DNA of 64,000 nucleotides from Limanda limanda (GCF_963576545.1 NC_083647.1:2219007-2283006); one strand, 5' to 3'; counted from the first letter of the stretch, positions 44,689-55,621 are shown. Translations and numbers: made by a program. The notes: generated by a model from the letters alone, not told the origin.

Positions 44689-47021
44689 TTCTCAATACTC
44701 GACCAAGGCAGTGCTTACCACCAAGGTTTTGTTGATGAGAGCTCCAGACGTCTGACGACCTTCAGCACACCTTGGGGCCTGTATGAGTTGATCCGCCTCC
44801 CATTTGGCCTTACCAACGCCCCAGCCGCATTTCAAAGGTGCATGGAGGGTGTGCTTGATGGTTTAAGAGATGAGTGCTGCTCTCCACACTTGGATGACAT
44901 TCTTTGTTTTTCTAAGACCTTTCGTGACCACGTTGATAACCTAAGGCTGGTGCTGTGCCGCCTGCGAGAGCATGGTGTTAAACTACGCCCAAACAAATGT
45001 GAGCTGTTTAAAAGTCAAGTCAGGTGTGTAGGGCGCCTAGTGACCAGTGAAGGTATCCAGATAGACCCTAAGGATCTCGAGGCAGTTCAACATTTGAGGG
45101 ATAGAGAGCCAAAGAACGTAGGCGAGGTCAGAGCTCTTCTAGGTTTTTTAGGCTATTATCGAACCTTCATACAGGTTTTTTCCCGGATAGCCAGACCACT
45201 GTTTAAACTCATCGACAGTACAAGTGAGTCTAGCCAGACACCCAGCTCAGGAAGATCTAGCAAGGCCAAGCCAAAGGTGTTACAAAGTGGTCAGTTAGCA
45301 TCCAAGACCCCGGTCCAGTGGACACCAGAACATAGTGCTGTGGTGTCGCGCCTTGTTGATATACTCATCAGTCGACCCATATTGGCCTACCCAGACTTTA
45401 ATTTGCCCTTTGTCCTCCACACTGACGCATCAAATGAAGGTCTGGGAGCTGTGCTCTACCAAGGGAGAGAAACTCTGTGTCATTGCTTACGGGTCCAGGA
45501 CCCTCACGCCGGCTGAAAAGAACTATAACTTTCACTCAGGCAAGCTTGAGTTCCTGGCGCTGAAGTGATCAATTTGTGATAAATTTAGAGATTATCTTTA
45601 TTATGCCCCCACCTTCACCGTTTACACGGATAATAACCCCTTACTTACATCCTGAGCACCGCCAAGTTGAACGCTGTAGGACACCGCTGGGTGGGTGAGT
45701 TAGCCGACTTCCATTTCACCATTAAATATCGGCCAGGCAAGTCAAACGCAGACGTTGACACTAGGGGACACTAGTCGACGTCGTCGACAAAAATCGATGA
45801 CAGGAATATTCGCCGATGAATTTACTCGTCGATGATTCGTTGGTTACGTCATAACACGTGTTTTTCGTGCCGTGCAGTTGAACTAAACGTCGTTTTACCG
45901 GAGGTGCTGATGAAAGCAGCTGAGGAGTGAGCCTTCTCGCTTCCTTCCTATCTCTGAAAGTCGCGCATGTGCAATAGCGTCAAAACACGGTCCAATGGCG
46001 TCCTCCGCTGCAGCAGCATCGCGTACCAGAAAGTAAAAAGTTCCGGAGAACTTCACCCTTAACAGCCCGAAAAAAACTACCTGCAGTATCTGTGCGGCGG
46101 ACCTTCTCTCCATGGAAGCATGACACGCACATTTGAGGAGGAGGAGTCACTGTGTGTGACTTCGTAACGGAGACGATGCGGACTCGCCTCTGTCAGATGT
46201 TATATATAAACGTATATACCTGCGCGCAGGATTCTAGCATCCATTACAAAAATATGGTTTAAACTTTTTATTAACAAGTTTAAAAGCGTTATGTTATCCT
46301 ATTGCCTGACAAACGTCTTTTTTTAATCACAATTATTTAGTCAGAAGAAGACTGTAGTTTCGTTTGTTGATGTTTTTATTGCTGTAACTTTCCCTGTCAT
46401 TTTTGTTAACAGGAAAATTGAATACTTGATTTTTAATTCAATTATTAGCACTTTGCCTGTCCTTGCTTTTAAATGGACAAAAACTTGATTTGTCTTTGCT
46501 TTTGTGTCAACAGTACCCTTATATGAAATAAAGTTTATTAAAAGACATTTTTTTTTTAATGAAGTATCAATATTTATTGCCTTTATTTTCAGTCATCACA
46601 TGCCTCGAACAACCTCAAGCTAAATTTAAGAGCTGCTTGCTAAATAAGAGCAATTGAGAATTTGTGTCATTCATAATCCGATTAGTCGATTAATCGTTTT
46701 AATAATTGGTGACTAATCGACCATCAGAATAGTCGTTAGTTGCAGCCCTAGTTGACACCCTGTCAAGATATCCAGTGCCACTTCACAAACTACTTAAACG
46801 AGTTCTCAGAGACAATGCCTCAAGATGCCATCTGGCAGGGGGACACAGCTGCCGAAGACGGTGATGTACCCTTGGTGGCCGCACTGCAGATGAAGCCAGT
46901 TGAGGATGAACCACCTTCTGAAGGCATTCCAGTTATCACCCCTGAAAGCATCAAAGCTGCTCAGAAGGAAGATGCTCCAATCTGTGAGGTGATAAACCTG
47001 GAAAAAAAGATGGAATCCTAA
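44689..47021 (+). pseudogene. Ty3 reverse transcriptase (second part), RNase H and downstream remnant
   Basis: Directly after the DIRS the reverse transcriptase resumes with [20 protein letters not shown] and a catalytic HLDD (YLDD in the family) near 44888-44905, then [16 protein letters not shown] and RNase [14 protein letters not shown] frame change at about 45480 is followed by [20 protein letters not shown], then a stop and a further frame change. The RNase H end (FTIKYRPGKSNADVD) is split by the hAT at 45762-46750; a 90-codon remainder (46752-47021) lies after it. Integrase is missing. The first position of YxDD being His is a further sign of decay. Confidence 0.78.
45762..46750. mobile_element. 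hAT element (989 bp) with perfect 8-bp TSD
   Basis: Flanked by GTTGACAC on both sides (45754-45761 and 46751-46758). The right end, reverse complemented, is TAGGGCTGCAACTAACGAC; the left is TAGGGGACACTAGTCGACG. Near 46035-46120 the plus strand encodes VPENFTLNSPKKTTCSICAA, the start of a BED finger, so it is an internally deleted hAT that retains part of a transposase N-terminus. It interrupts the RNase H end of the Ty3 element. Confidence 0.88.
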
Positions 47022-47219
47022 CGACAAAGACAAGCAACAAATTCAACAATGTCAACAATAAACAGTCTTTCACAGGCTGCTAAGGCAGGGAGTGCAGTAT
47101 TAAACGTATGTGATACCTGGCACACAGCTTGGAAGAACTTCAGTACATCTACTGTGTCTCCGGGTAACCCGCTGAACCCCACATGTGATAGGGATTGGGG
47201 ATTGCAATTATTTCCCATG

Positions 47220-47342
47220 AACGAGGAATTCCCAGTAAGCGCGGGTCATATTTATTATCATTTATACATTTTTTGATGCGGGCCAATTAAAAATGGATGG
47301 CGGGCCGCAGTTGGCCCGCGGGCCGTAGTTTGGATACCCCTG
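47220..47342. mobile_element. hAT right terminus abutting ribosomal DNA
   Basis: The stretch ends GCGGGCCGTAGTTTGGATAC-CCCTG; reverse complement starts CAGGGGTATCCAAACTACGG, a common vertebrate hAT end (GGCCCGCGGGCC subterminal palindrome). Its left end was not found. The next eight bases, ATCTAGAG, belong to the 18S sequence that follows and would be one copy of its TSD. Confidence 0.65.
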
Positions 47343-47368
47343 ATCTAGAGGAAGTAAAAGTCGTACCG

Positions 47369-47403
<35 letters not shown>
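47343..47403 (+). rRNA. 18S rRNA 3'-end fragment (61 bp)
   Basis: ATCTAGAGGAAGTAAAAGTC, then GTTTCCGTAGGTGAACCTGC and GGAAGGATCATTA: the conserved last bases of eukaryotic 18S rRNA, with a change in the usually invariant GTCGTAACAAGG (here GTCGTACCGAGG). Only the 3' end is present, so this is a displaced, nonfunctional fragment. Confidence 0.88.
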
Positions 47404-47815
47404 CCGGTACAGCCCTGATTCGACTCTGGTCGAGCATGGCACACAAACCCCCCCACAGGTGCTTAGGGTCTCGCGCTGCGCCCCAGGGCCAGCCTGTCTC
47501 CCGAGGCCGGGGTGTGTGTGTGTGTGGGTTGGCACGCGAGTGCTCTCCCCCCCCCCCTTCGCTTTTTCTGTCTCCTCCACTTTGTCTGAGCCCAGTCCAC
47601 GACCGTGCGGTGCCTCCTTCTCTTCTGAACCCCACCTCCGTGCGCCTTTGCCGGCCTGCTCCGATGGACCTGACAGCGAGGCGCGTCAGCGGAGGCGGGT
47701 GGATGGCGGATGCTGCGAGGACGGTGCCGCGCGCAACTCTGGCTTTGCTCTCCTCCTTTTTCGGAACCCTCCGTTGCGGTTGTGTGCCAAAATTAAATCG
47801 GAGTAACGAGGCTAT
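47404..47815 (+). other. Presumed ITS1 of ribosomal DNA
   Basis: GC-rich sequence directly following the 18S end, with C-runs and a GT run, as expected of fish ITS1. There is no 5.8S sequence; it ends against a TE terminus at about 47816. The open frames on both strands here are due to GC content. Confidence 0.65.
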
Positions 47816-47979
47816 TTTAAAAATGTAAGGAGTAGAAAGTACAGATATTTGCTTGAAAATGTAAGGAGTAGAAGTAAAAAGTCGTCTGAAAAATAAATAC
47901 TCCAGTAAAGTATAGATACCCAAAATTTCTACTTAAGTAAGGTAACGAAGTATTTGTACTTCGTTACTTGACACCTCTG
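47816..47979 (-). mobile_element. DNA-transposon terminus (CAGAGGTGTCAAG family)
   Basis: Reverse complement starts CAGAGGTGTCAAGTAACGAA and contains the family's AAGTACAAATACTTCGTTAC and ATACTTTACTGGAGTATTT segments plus two TACATTTT-type repeats. The same kind of end is at 2395-2569. Its partner end is not seen. Confidence 0.65.
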
Positions 47980-47981
47980 GT

Positions 47982-48425
47982 TTTAAGCTACCTGAAAAGT
48001 TCCAGCCTCCTCAAGGTAGGGCTATGGGGTTCAGCCAATGGAATGTCAGAGTTCAACTCTCAGGGAGCGGCTAGAAACACAGTGGGGGTCCCTGAAGGAG
48101 CCCAGGAAATGCTTCCCCCACTAGAAGAGGCTCCCCGTTGTCTGAGGAAGGTGTGGATTAAGAGTGAAAACCAGTAGAACTGTTTTTTTGGAATGTCTTG
48201 TAGGAGAAAAAGTTTATAAGCCATTGTGTGGTAGTCAATACAGTGGGATCTCCCCCAACATTGGTACAGCTAATGCAAGGTATGGATAGTGAGTGCCAAT
48301 ATGCACCATTGAACATCTTTGAGGATAACCAGGGTGCAATTGCACCATCAACATTGTCCAACATGGGATATGGTTGCAGATATTTTGGCTAAGCCTTCAA
48401 CAAAGTTCAATAGGGGGGACATTTA
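47982..48425 (+). pseudogene. Ty1/copia-type retrotransposon remnant
   Basis: Frames read EGAQEMLPPLEEAPR (integrase/RT linker-like), then NIFEDNQGAIAPS (about 48307-48345) and DILAKPSTKF (about 48380-48410), the RNase H motifs of Ty1/copia polyproteins. A G-rich purine tract (AATAGGGGGGACA, 48409-48421) follows in the right place for a plus-strand primer. The reverse transcriptase and everything upstream are missing and frames are broken. Confidence 0.65.
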
Positions 48426-48730
48426 GGAGTGATATGTTTGGAATTTGAAGAACCAAAGATCTTTTAATGCTGTGAATGTGAAATAGTGAGTGAGTGTGTT
48501 TTTTCCTCCATGTAATAAGTGTGGATGGAACTGGGTTTCCTACCCTTATGATGTCAGCGCTGACACCTTTTTTAGGCCCAGCTCTTGTATATAAACATGT
48601 GCCTACTTATCTAACTCGCTATGAAGCCTGAAATGAGACTCCAAGTTGTGCAGAAGCAGGTTTGTAGCCGGTAGTTAGATCGATGAACACTGTTGGAACC
48701 AAGCTGTTTGTTATTTCCAACACATTTCAA
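48426..48730 (+). mobile_element. Possible 3' LTR of the copia remnant
   Basis: Sequence right after the purine tract, with a TATA-like TGTATATAAACATG at about 48586. The ends are not defined by a second LTR or TSD, so limits are approximate. Confidence 0.4.
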
Positions 48731-48990
48731 CTATGCATATTCATCTCAGTCATGACACATATTTTTAACATTAACCTTAAAATAATACAATAAGACGAAA
48801 CTGTGCTGTTATCGTACTTACATACTTGTAAAAAGGTTTGGGTAGCCTTTATATATATGCAGCCGGGTGGCACTGAGTGTTACGTTTTAGTGAAGGAGAT
48901 GGACCCAAATGCAGAGATTATAAAATAAAAGGGTAATTTAATAATATAATAAGAAGTTCTTTAACTAACAAACAAAACATTACTAACAGG

Positions 48991-49969
48991 TAGAGATGAG
49001 CCGGATACTCGGCTGAAACGAGTCTCCGGTATGGATAAAGCACTTTTGCCGATCACGAGTATAATACGAGTAATTGGAGTCATTATCTGTGCTCGGACTG
49101 AATGAAAATCCTCACACAGCGTCACAGCGCTCCTCCCGTCACACACGGCTCTGCTCACTCACTCACAGAACAGCTCTCTGTCTCTCAGTCACTCAGGTTC
49201 ACTGCGCATCGGGACTGTTCCATAGGCTCAGTCAAGGAAGCAGAAATGATTCGTTCATTTCCCGACTGGGTCTTCGGGTACGAGTCTTTGGAAAAATTTT
49301 CACGAGACCTGCATTGGCTCAGTAGAGGAGCGCTGGCGATGTAGCGAGGGACGTTCACTGTCTCCCGGAGAAATTAACACTGTGTTTTTAGTATAGAAAG
49401 ACGTGAATTATATTTGTTCACAAGTCATAATGACTGGTTTTGTTATTTTCACTTTACATTTACACTTACTTTACAGTAAAGTAAACCTCTATTAAATACA
49501 GTACAACATGACAGTTTGTATGGTTTGAAATTGTCATTTATTATCACACTGGCATTTAATTATCACGGCAAACAATTACACTGCACTAAACTTTAAGTGT
49601 TAATGTAAAGTGAAAATAACAAAACCAGTCTGTATGACTTGTGAACGAATATAATTCACGTCTTTCTATACTAAAAACACAGTGTTCATTTCTCCGGGAG
49701 ACAGTGAACGTCCCTCGCTACTCACTCACACACACACACACACACACCTGGTGTGGAAATAAATTAAAAAAAAATTAAAATAAAAAAATCATAAAAAAAT
49801 GTCAAAGTTAAAAAAGAAAGTTATGTTGAACCAGCCCACTTCCGGGTTAAATCACACCCACTTCCGGGTTAGGCCCCGCCCACTCCGAGTACGGATACGG
49901 ATACGGATAATTCATATGGTTAACAGATACAGATACAGATACAGATAATGCTGTACTCGCTCATCCCTA
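48991..49969. mobile_element. hAT-type element, copy 2, with perfect 8-bp TSD
   Basis: Same ends as 20618-22202 (TAGAGATGAGCCGG... and ...CTCGCTCATCCCTA). Flanks CTAACAGG (48983-48990, 49970-49977) are identical. Compared with copy 1 the middle is missing and replaced by the foldback element at 49204-49721. Confidence 0.88.
49204..49721. mobile_element. Foldback element, copy 2
   Basis: The 129-bp unit (49204-49332) runs uninterrupted into the left arm GTAGCGAGGGACGTTCACTG. The inverted right arm ends CAGTGAACGTCCCTCGCTAC at 49721. Unlike copy 1 the second outer unit is missing, so this copy is one-sided. Confidence 0.75.
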
Positions 49970-50394
49970 CTAACAGGTAACAACAAAACACGAGGCTTAC
50001 ACGGGGATACAAAGCTCAGGACAGCACCATGGAAGACAGGAGGGTAGATGAACAAACACCGCAGGAACACAGACAATCCGACAGAGGACAAAGGGAAGAC
50101 AGAGGCTTAAATACACAGGGAAGGCAGGAGCAATTGAACACAGGTGTAACACATGAGGGCAGAGGAAGACTATCACCGACAGGAAGTGAAGACAGAAACA
50201 ACACACAAGGAACAGACTACAAAATAAAACAGGAAACAGAAACAGGGTGTGCAAACATGAAAACAACTAGAACACACACAACAGAGATAAACTAAAACAG
50301 AAAACACTTTTGGCCTGACAATTACCATCTAAATTGCCAGACTGTTACACTGAGGTCTTATTGAATTCACTTTGTAAGGTCTTGACCTTCTTTC

Positions 50395-50462
50395 TAAAGT
50401 TTATTGAGATAACTTATTTTATGAATTGGAGCTATACAAATACAATTTAATTGAATTTTTAG
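50395..50462 (+). mobile_element. LINE 3' tail fragment
   Basis: GAATTGGAGCTATACAAATACAATTTAATTGAATT, the common terminal sequence of a fish LINE group; no coding part. Confidence 0.4.
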
Positions 50463-51150
50463 AATATAAGAAACATCTGTTTGTAAAGACGGAATATTAT
50501 TAAAAATTAATGCAAAAATAGGAAAAATTATCATTATTACAACGATAAAGTATATTTCATGGTAATCTTTATTCATAATTTTTATGGTGTGGCAAGAGGT
50601 ACGTGGGGTTAGTGCAGGGGAATTTTCAGTTGTTCTAATAGCTCAGAGGGGCTTTTTATAGTCTCTGAACCATAATTTCAGTCTCTGTAGTGGCTGGACA
50701 TCTTCCCCACAAGGGTTGTGGAAAATGTAAAAAGCTTTCAGTGGTTACTGAATCTTTAAAGTCTGCCAGTAAATGTATGCTCATAGCTAATGTATAACAA
50801 AATCAAATGTAACTTTGTGTTTTTTTCGTTTTATCTGATTGCTTTGATTACTTTGCTTGATAGAGGATCAGATAATACATTAGGGTAACCTTCATATAAG
50901 TTCACAAACACATTTTAACTCCACAACCTGTCGTGATATAGAGTATCTCATTCTTCAGAATCCACTGTAAATCTGTCCTTCAAAAAATGGCCATGCTCAC
51001 TGCAGACATATGCTCTCCTCTGTCTTTCCCTTTGATTTATTAATCCACATCACAGTCACTCCTAAAACACAAACTCAAAGTACACATTACTATTCAAAGG
51101 ACATGGTCCCTCTAACAAACCACCTTCATTGTCTCCTTCTCTTTTCCCAC
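50463..51150. other. No recognisable feature
   Basis: AT-rich DNA without coding frames or TE structure that I can support. Confidence 0.4.
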
Positions 51151-51153
51151 TTA

Positions 51154-52122
51154 AGGCCAATTTATGCTTCTACGTCTTTTCTAAAACGGAGAGATAAGAC
51201 CGCCTTATCCGTCATGGAACGCCCTCTCCGAGCGCCTCGGACAGCTTTTCGTACACCTCTGATTTTTCTAACTGTCCGTGTTTATTTCGGAGACCCAACG
51301 GACAGACCTTGGCTGTGATTGGTCCGCGAACGACATCATTTCCGTATGATGTCATTTCCGGACCTCAAACTTCCTGCCTCCTTCACTGTGTCTGAACAAA
51401 CCCAAACACAACTATGATTCTACGATTAATGTGACGTGTGTGTTAAGCCAGCGGAGTTGTCCGGCTGACGGTGGCTCGTTAGAGCACTGACGGCATGTGT
51501 GCACGGTCACATACGGTTATAACGAGCTTTCATAACGGCGCTAGCGTGCTAGGCTAGCGGGCTAGCCACCATGCTAACTGCGGTGATAACGGTGCAAAAA
51601 CCCGCCGTCACGACTTTAATTCCACTTCTATCATGACACTGTTTCTATAATACCGTCAGGTTAGAAGCAAACACTGGGTAGTAGTTAGTGCCGGGAGTCC
51701 CTGCTGACTGTGTGTGGAAGCTGGGGGGGAGCTAGCTCTGTGTAGCTTCTAGCTACATGTAGCCTCAAGCAGATTCAAGCTGTGGAATCAGCAACACAGT
51801 TCGGAAACAAGACCGGAGAACCGCTGCGCTAAGAAATGGTAACATCAGCATTTTGACCCGCTGGGTGTCACTTTATTTAGTTCTGTTAGTTGCCATGGTT
51901 CAGTGTGTGGGAGACCAGCGACAGAGGTAAACAGACACAAGTGGACTTCTTCTTCCCAAATGGGGTAGGCTTCTCTGAGCTTGTCTTCCGTTGCGCCACC
52001 TATGGGTTTGGCGGTGAATTTTTTTCGACGTACAGTGGTTGGAGAGGTAAAAATCAAAAAGACTCTTTGCACCCCGTGGAGCCCTCTCCGAGAAACGGAT
52101 ACGTAGAAGCATACTGGAGCCT
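51154..52122 (+). mobile_element. PIF/Harbinger-type non-autonomous element, copy 3 (969 bp)
   Basis: Same ends as copy 1 (AGGCCAATTTATGCTTC / AGGCTCCAGTATGCTTC), flanked by TTA (51151-51153, 52123-52125). It is colinear with copy 1 over its whole length. Confidence 0.82.
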
Positions 52123-52125
52123 TTA

Positions 52126-54000
52126 CTCATCCTTTTCCTTCGACTAAGCCTTTGTATTGTCAATAAATTATTTATATATATATATTATATATTTGGATCC
52201 TGTTTCTCTCAGTCTGTCTCCCCCTCGTTATCTTTTTCTCAACTGAGTCCTATGATTTTCTTAAATTTGCTAAATTCAATGTAAACTAATATATATTAAG
52301 ATTAAATGTATCAACCCCCCATCACATGTATAACACATTAGCAGCCAACACGCAATTCCAATTAAGAGTCAAACAAAAGGATTAACTAAACTAACTAAAA
52401 GGATGCAAAAGATTCAATTCAGAACCTACGGCGTGTTTGGGCCGTGGACCCTTCTCCTATTCAAGGACATCTACACACACATGACTTCACAGCCGTGCTC
52501 TCTTTTGGCAGAATTCCAATCACACAAGAGAAGATTTAATTGTCTAACCCCTTCGGCTCTTTTTTACGACATCTACAAAGTACTCATGCCTTACCATGCT
52601 CTTGGCAGAATTATACAACATAAAACTCACAAGCCCACATGCAGAAATAGTAATGCTCTGCCTGTGGACACCAGCACTTGTACTGTTCCCCTGCTGGCTG
52701 GCTTGCCGAATAAAGTGTCTCTCGTTCAATTCCTCAAAAACATTGCATCCAACATTGACTACAAACACATTTGTTGGAACTAGATTTGTTGCATCTCTCA
52801 TGCAAACAATCAAAAATCCCCACGTTCTTCCTCGGGGGATTAATATTACTGATTGATCACCAGTTAGAAAAGGAATTATTTTATTGATCCATTCCTGAAA
52901 TACTGCTCACCACTGACGTGGTTCCTAGAAAATCCCCAATTTGGGAAGTAAAAAGCAGAATAGTAATGCATTGGTAGAGGATTAGGTCTTCCACAGTAAC
53001 CTAATAAATTAGAACTCTATTCAACTGCCTTGTTGGGAACATTTTACTCTGATAGAGCCACAAACATTGCATGATCTGAAATGGAAGACAAGCACAGATC
53101 AAGTAAACAATTAACAGAGTCTAAGCAAATAACTAGAGCCTGGGCATAGCAGACCTATGGGTGGCAGCTCTTTAAGCCCAAAAGTTTATGATCAAGGAAC
53201 GCCTCTGAGAGGAATTCTGTGACTCATTGAAAACCATCTTATTGTTAGCTTTGAATTAAAATAGAAGTTGCATTCTGGTCTGTGGTTTTTAATTTGAGCA
53301 GGGTTGAGTGAAAGCTCTTTTGTGCAGAGGTTTTACCTGTACCTATTTAAAATCATTACACTATCACTCCCAAACATTGTATGCAGGTATGCTCAGGTAC
53401 AGATGCAAGGTTATAACTGAACCCTGCCACTGAGTTCACTTTTGTTCTGTAGGGTGGGGCAGATGTTTGTATATTTAGACCTGTAATTTTAGAGAGAAGC
53501 ATAAAGGCCCCGATGCCTAAAAATATGTATTTCTAACAAAGATGCAAAAACTTCCATTGCTACATCCAGAAGCAACAATTTAATTTGATTTATATGAAAT
53601 CCTTGCTTATTCTTGACACACAAAACAAAACAGCTATCACAATTCCATTACTGGAATTTTTGAATGTGTTTATACTATTGCATTTGACATGAAAGGACAA
53701 CCACATGCTGGTGCTCCTGTCAGGGTCGCAGCCTCCATGTGAGATGTTTGGGTCAGTGAAGGTGTGTCAGTAAAACCTGTCTCAGGAGTGTGGGAAAAAC
53801 TATACCCGGATGTCATGTTTCCATATGCGCCGAGCAGAGCTGGAACCAAAAGTAATATGTGACTGGAATGAGGGCCATTTGTACCCTTTCCCACCGCATA
53901 TAACGACCAGATGTGAAAATTGCTTTAGTTAGCCAATGTATTGGGCCTACAACATAATGTCTGCCAACAGCTCAGCATGGAACTATGTGTGCTCTCTGAA
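52126..54000. other. No recognisable feature
   Basis: AT-rich DNA. Open frames of 74-126 codons (e.g. 52403-52783) show no motif. Nothing here suggests a gene or TE. Confidence 0.35.
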
Positions 54001-54187
54001 CCAGTGATCCAATGTGCTGGAAGTTCAACAAGCAGTTTGCAGCGACATTTGTAATCTCCGCACGACGACAGCCTAGAAGTGAAACCCCGCCAACGTTTTC
54101 AAGAACATTAGATTGCACAATTTATTCAAAACATGTGAAATATAGTTCAGCTGTATCTAAAGTTGCATTTGAAATTCATGTTAGGGT

Positions 54188-54727
54188 TGTGATGGCCCAG
54201 CCTGTCAGCCGTGCCACACATGGCTGAGGACAGCCAGGCAGAGGCAATCCAGAGGCGTGGTGTTGGAGGGGCGGTACTACCCCAGGGGATCCTCCTGGAG
54301 AGCTCCTCCCCTCCCAGGTGTCTCTTGTTGTCTCTCACAGGTGGACTGAATCAAGAGGCAATCAGGAGCCCTTTAAAAACCAGAGGAAATGGGGACAGAG
54401 TCTCTTGAGCCACTGAGGGAGTAGGAACCAGACGCTTTCAAAAGGAGTTTCAGGGTAAGAGGCCAACGGCCTGCCTGTTTGTCAGATGAAGAGGATAAAC
54501 TGCTGTCTTTCTCTCTCGTTGCCATCAGGAAGAGCCCGCTGGAGCCCCAGACCCCAACTGCCAGACCGGCAAAGCTATTTGATTTATCTTTATGCGCCCT
54601 CCTCCCTTTTTTCCATCAGTTGTAAATAAACGCCTAATTTCTATTTACCACACACCCCTGTGTCTGACTGCTCTGTTTCCAGTTTTGTATACCCACTGTT
54701 CTCCTCTTGCAAGGCCGGGCTCCCACA
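54188..54727 (+). repeat. 5' LTR of Gmr1-like element
   Basis: 540 bp from TGTGATGGCC to GGGCTCCCACA. Contains a TATA-like CCCTTTAAAAACC and a polyadenylation signal AATAAA (in GTAAATAAACGCC). It has 5 bp (CTCTG region near 54670) that the 3' LTR lacks. Confidence 0.92.
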
Positions 54728-54819
54728 TATGGTGGAGAATGCGGGCAATCTTCGTCTTCGCTATCAGTGGGTATACAGAGTTGGAATAGAGCACGTCTGA
54801 CCGGAAGAGAAGGTCAACC

Positions 54820-55498
54820 ATGGAAGAGATCCTGAGAGCCATTCTGGACTCCCAAGCCACTCTGCAGACAGCTGTGGTAGAGCTGTGTAGAGCAACAGGA
54901 AAAACGGAAGAGCGGAAACCAAGAGAGGTGCTGACTAAACTGACGCAAGATGATGACGTCGAGACCTATCTTACGCTGTTTGAAAGGACAGCAACGAGAG
55001 AGAAATGGCCAAAAGCAGAATGGGCGAACATCCTTATGCCTTTCCTGACCGGCAAGCTCAGAAAGCCTATCGAGATCTTTCAGCTGCAGAGGCTGTGAGT
55101 TATGATAAGGTAAAGACTGCCATCCTAGGCCAATATGGACTTAGCCTCCCCGCCAAAGCACAGCGAGTGCATGACTGGAGCTACGACCCTGCTCTCCCCG
55201 TCCGGGCACAGGTGATGGGGCTAGTCCGTCACACCAGGAGCTGGCTGGAAGAAGCAGAAGGGCCGCCCATAGCATAGTGGACAGAGTGGTGATTGACCGG
55301 TGTACAAGAGGCTTGCCAAATGACATCAAGAGGTATGTCGCCCAGCAGGGGCCTCCCAATGTGAACACATTAATAGCCTTAATAGAAAATCACCGAGTGA
55401 TGGCTAATCTGATGCGGTCAGAAAACAAGCCAAACAATTATAAAGCCAAGACAGAGAGAGAGATGGTAGGCAAAGCTGTCAGTTCCCCACCAGCCTGA
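54820..55498 (+). pseudogene. Gmr1-like Gag with SCAN-like region, frameshifted
   Basis: From ATG 54820: MEEILRAILDSQATLQ, then DDDVETYLTLFERTATREKW. Near 55050 the frame changes to YRDLSAAEAVSYDKVKTAIL, and near 55263 to VDRVVIDRCTRGLPNDIKRY and VNTLIALIENHRVM. This order of helices is that of a SCAN domain, which published work derived from Gmr1-like Gag. The last part ends in UGA (55496-55498), but its frame is that of pol and stays open afterwards, including a CCHC knuckle (CFSCGREGHLAREC, 55562-55603). Two frameshifts and the UGA mean this copy does not make a normal Gag. Confidence 0.75.
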
Positions 55499-55621
55499 AC
55501 GCCCCCTGGCTGGACCGGACCAGCTGCGAGACGAACCCAGTGGCCTCCTCCAATCCCACGATGTTTTTCCTGTGGCAGAGAGGGACACCTAGCCAGAGAG
55601 TGTCCGGATCGGGATGAGCCG

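Larger units (their letters stand above)
34304..47021 (+). mobile_element. Ty3 element (different lineage), truncated and hosting three insertions
   Basis: It starts with the 3' part of an LTR (to about 34438, ending GGTAACA) and a primer-binding site, then Gag, protease, reverse transcriptase and RNase H remnants in the usual order. It is interrupted by a Harbinger-type element (36111-37092), a complete DIRS (38394-44688) and a hAT (45762-46750). Removing these on paper leaves about 4.5 kb. Coding stops at about 47021 before any integrase; no 3' LTR is seen. Confidence 0.8.
48878..50349. mobile_element. Solo LTR (about 0.49 kb) expanded by nested insertions
   Basis: It begins TGTTACGTTTTAGTG and ends CCAGACTGTTACA (TG...CA), with the 5-bp duplication CTGAG on both sides (48873-48877, 50350-50354). 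The hAT at 48991-49969 is nested in it. Without it the LTR is about 485 bp. No internal retroelement sequence remains. Confidence 0.75.

Noticed and set aside
47345..47923. GC-rich open frames of 130-192 codons on both strands
   Set aside because: They lie in ribosomal spacer DNA; high GC removes stops in all frames.
52403..52783. 126-codon plus-strand open frame as a gene
   Set aside because: No motif, no splice or promoter context, and composition like the surrounding DNA.
54040..54150. Another BED zinc-finger remnant next to the Gmr1-like insertion
   Set aside because: Only a loose resemblance (KNIRLHNLFK) with two stops and missing cysteine spacing; too weak to annotate.
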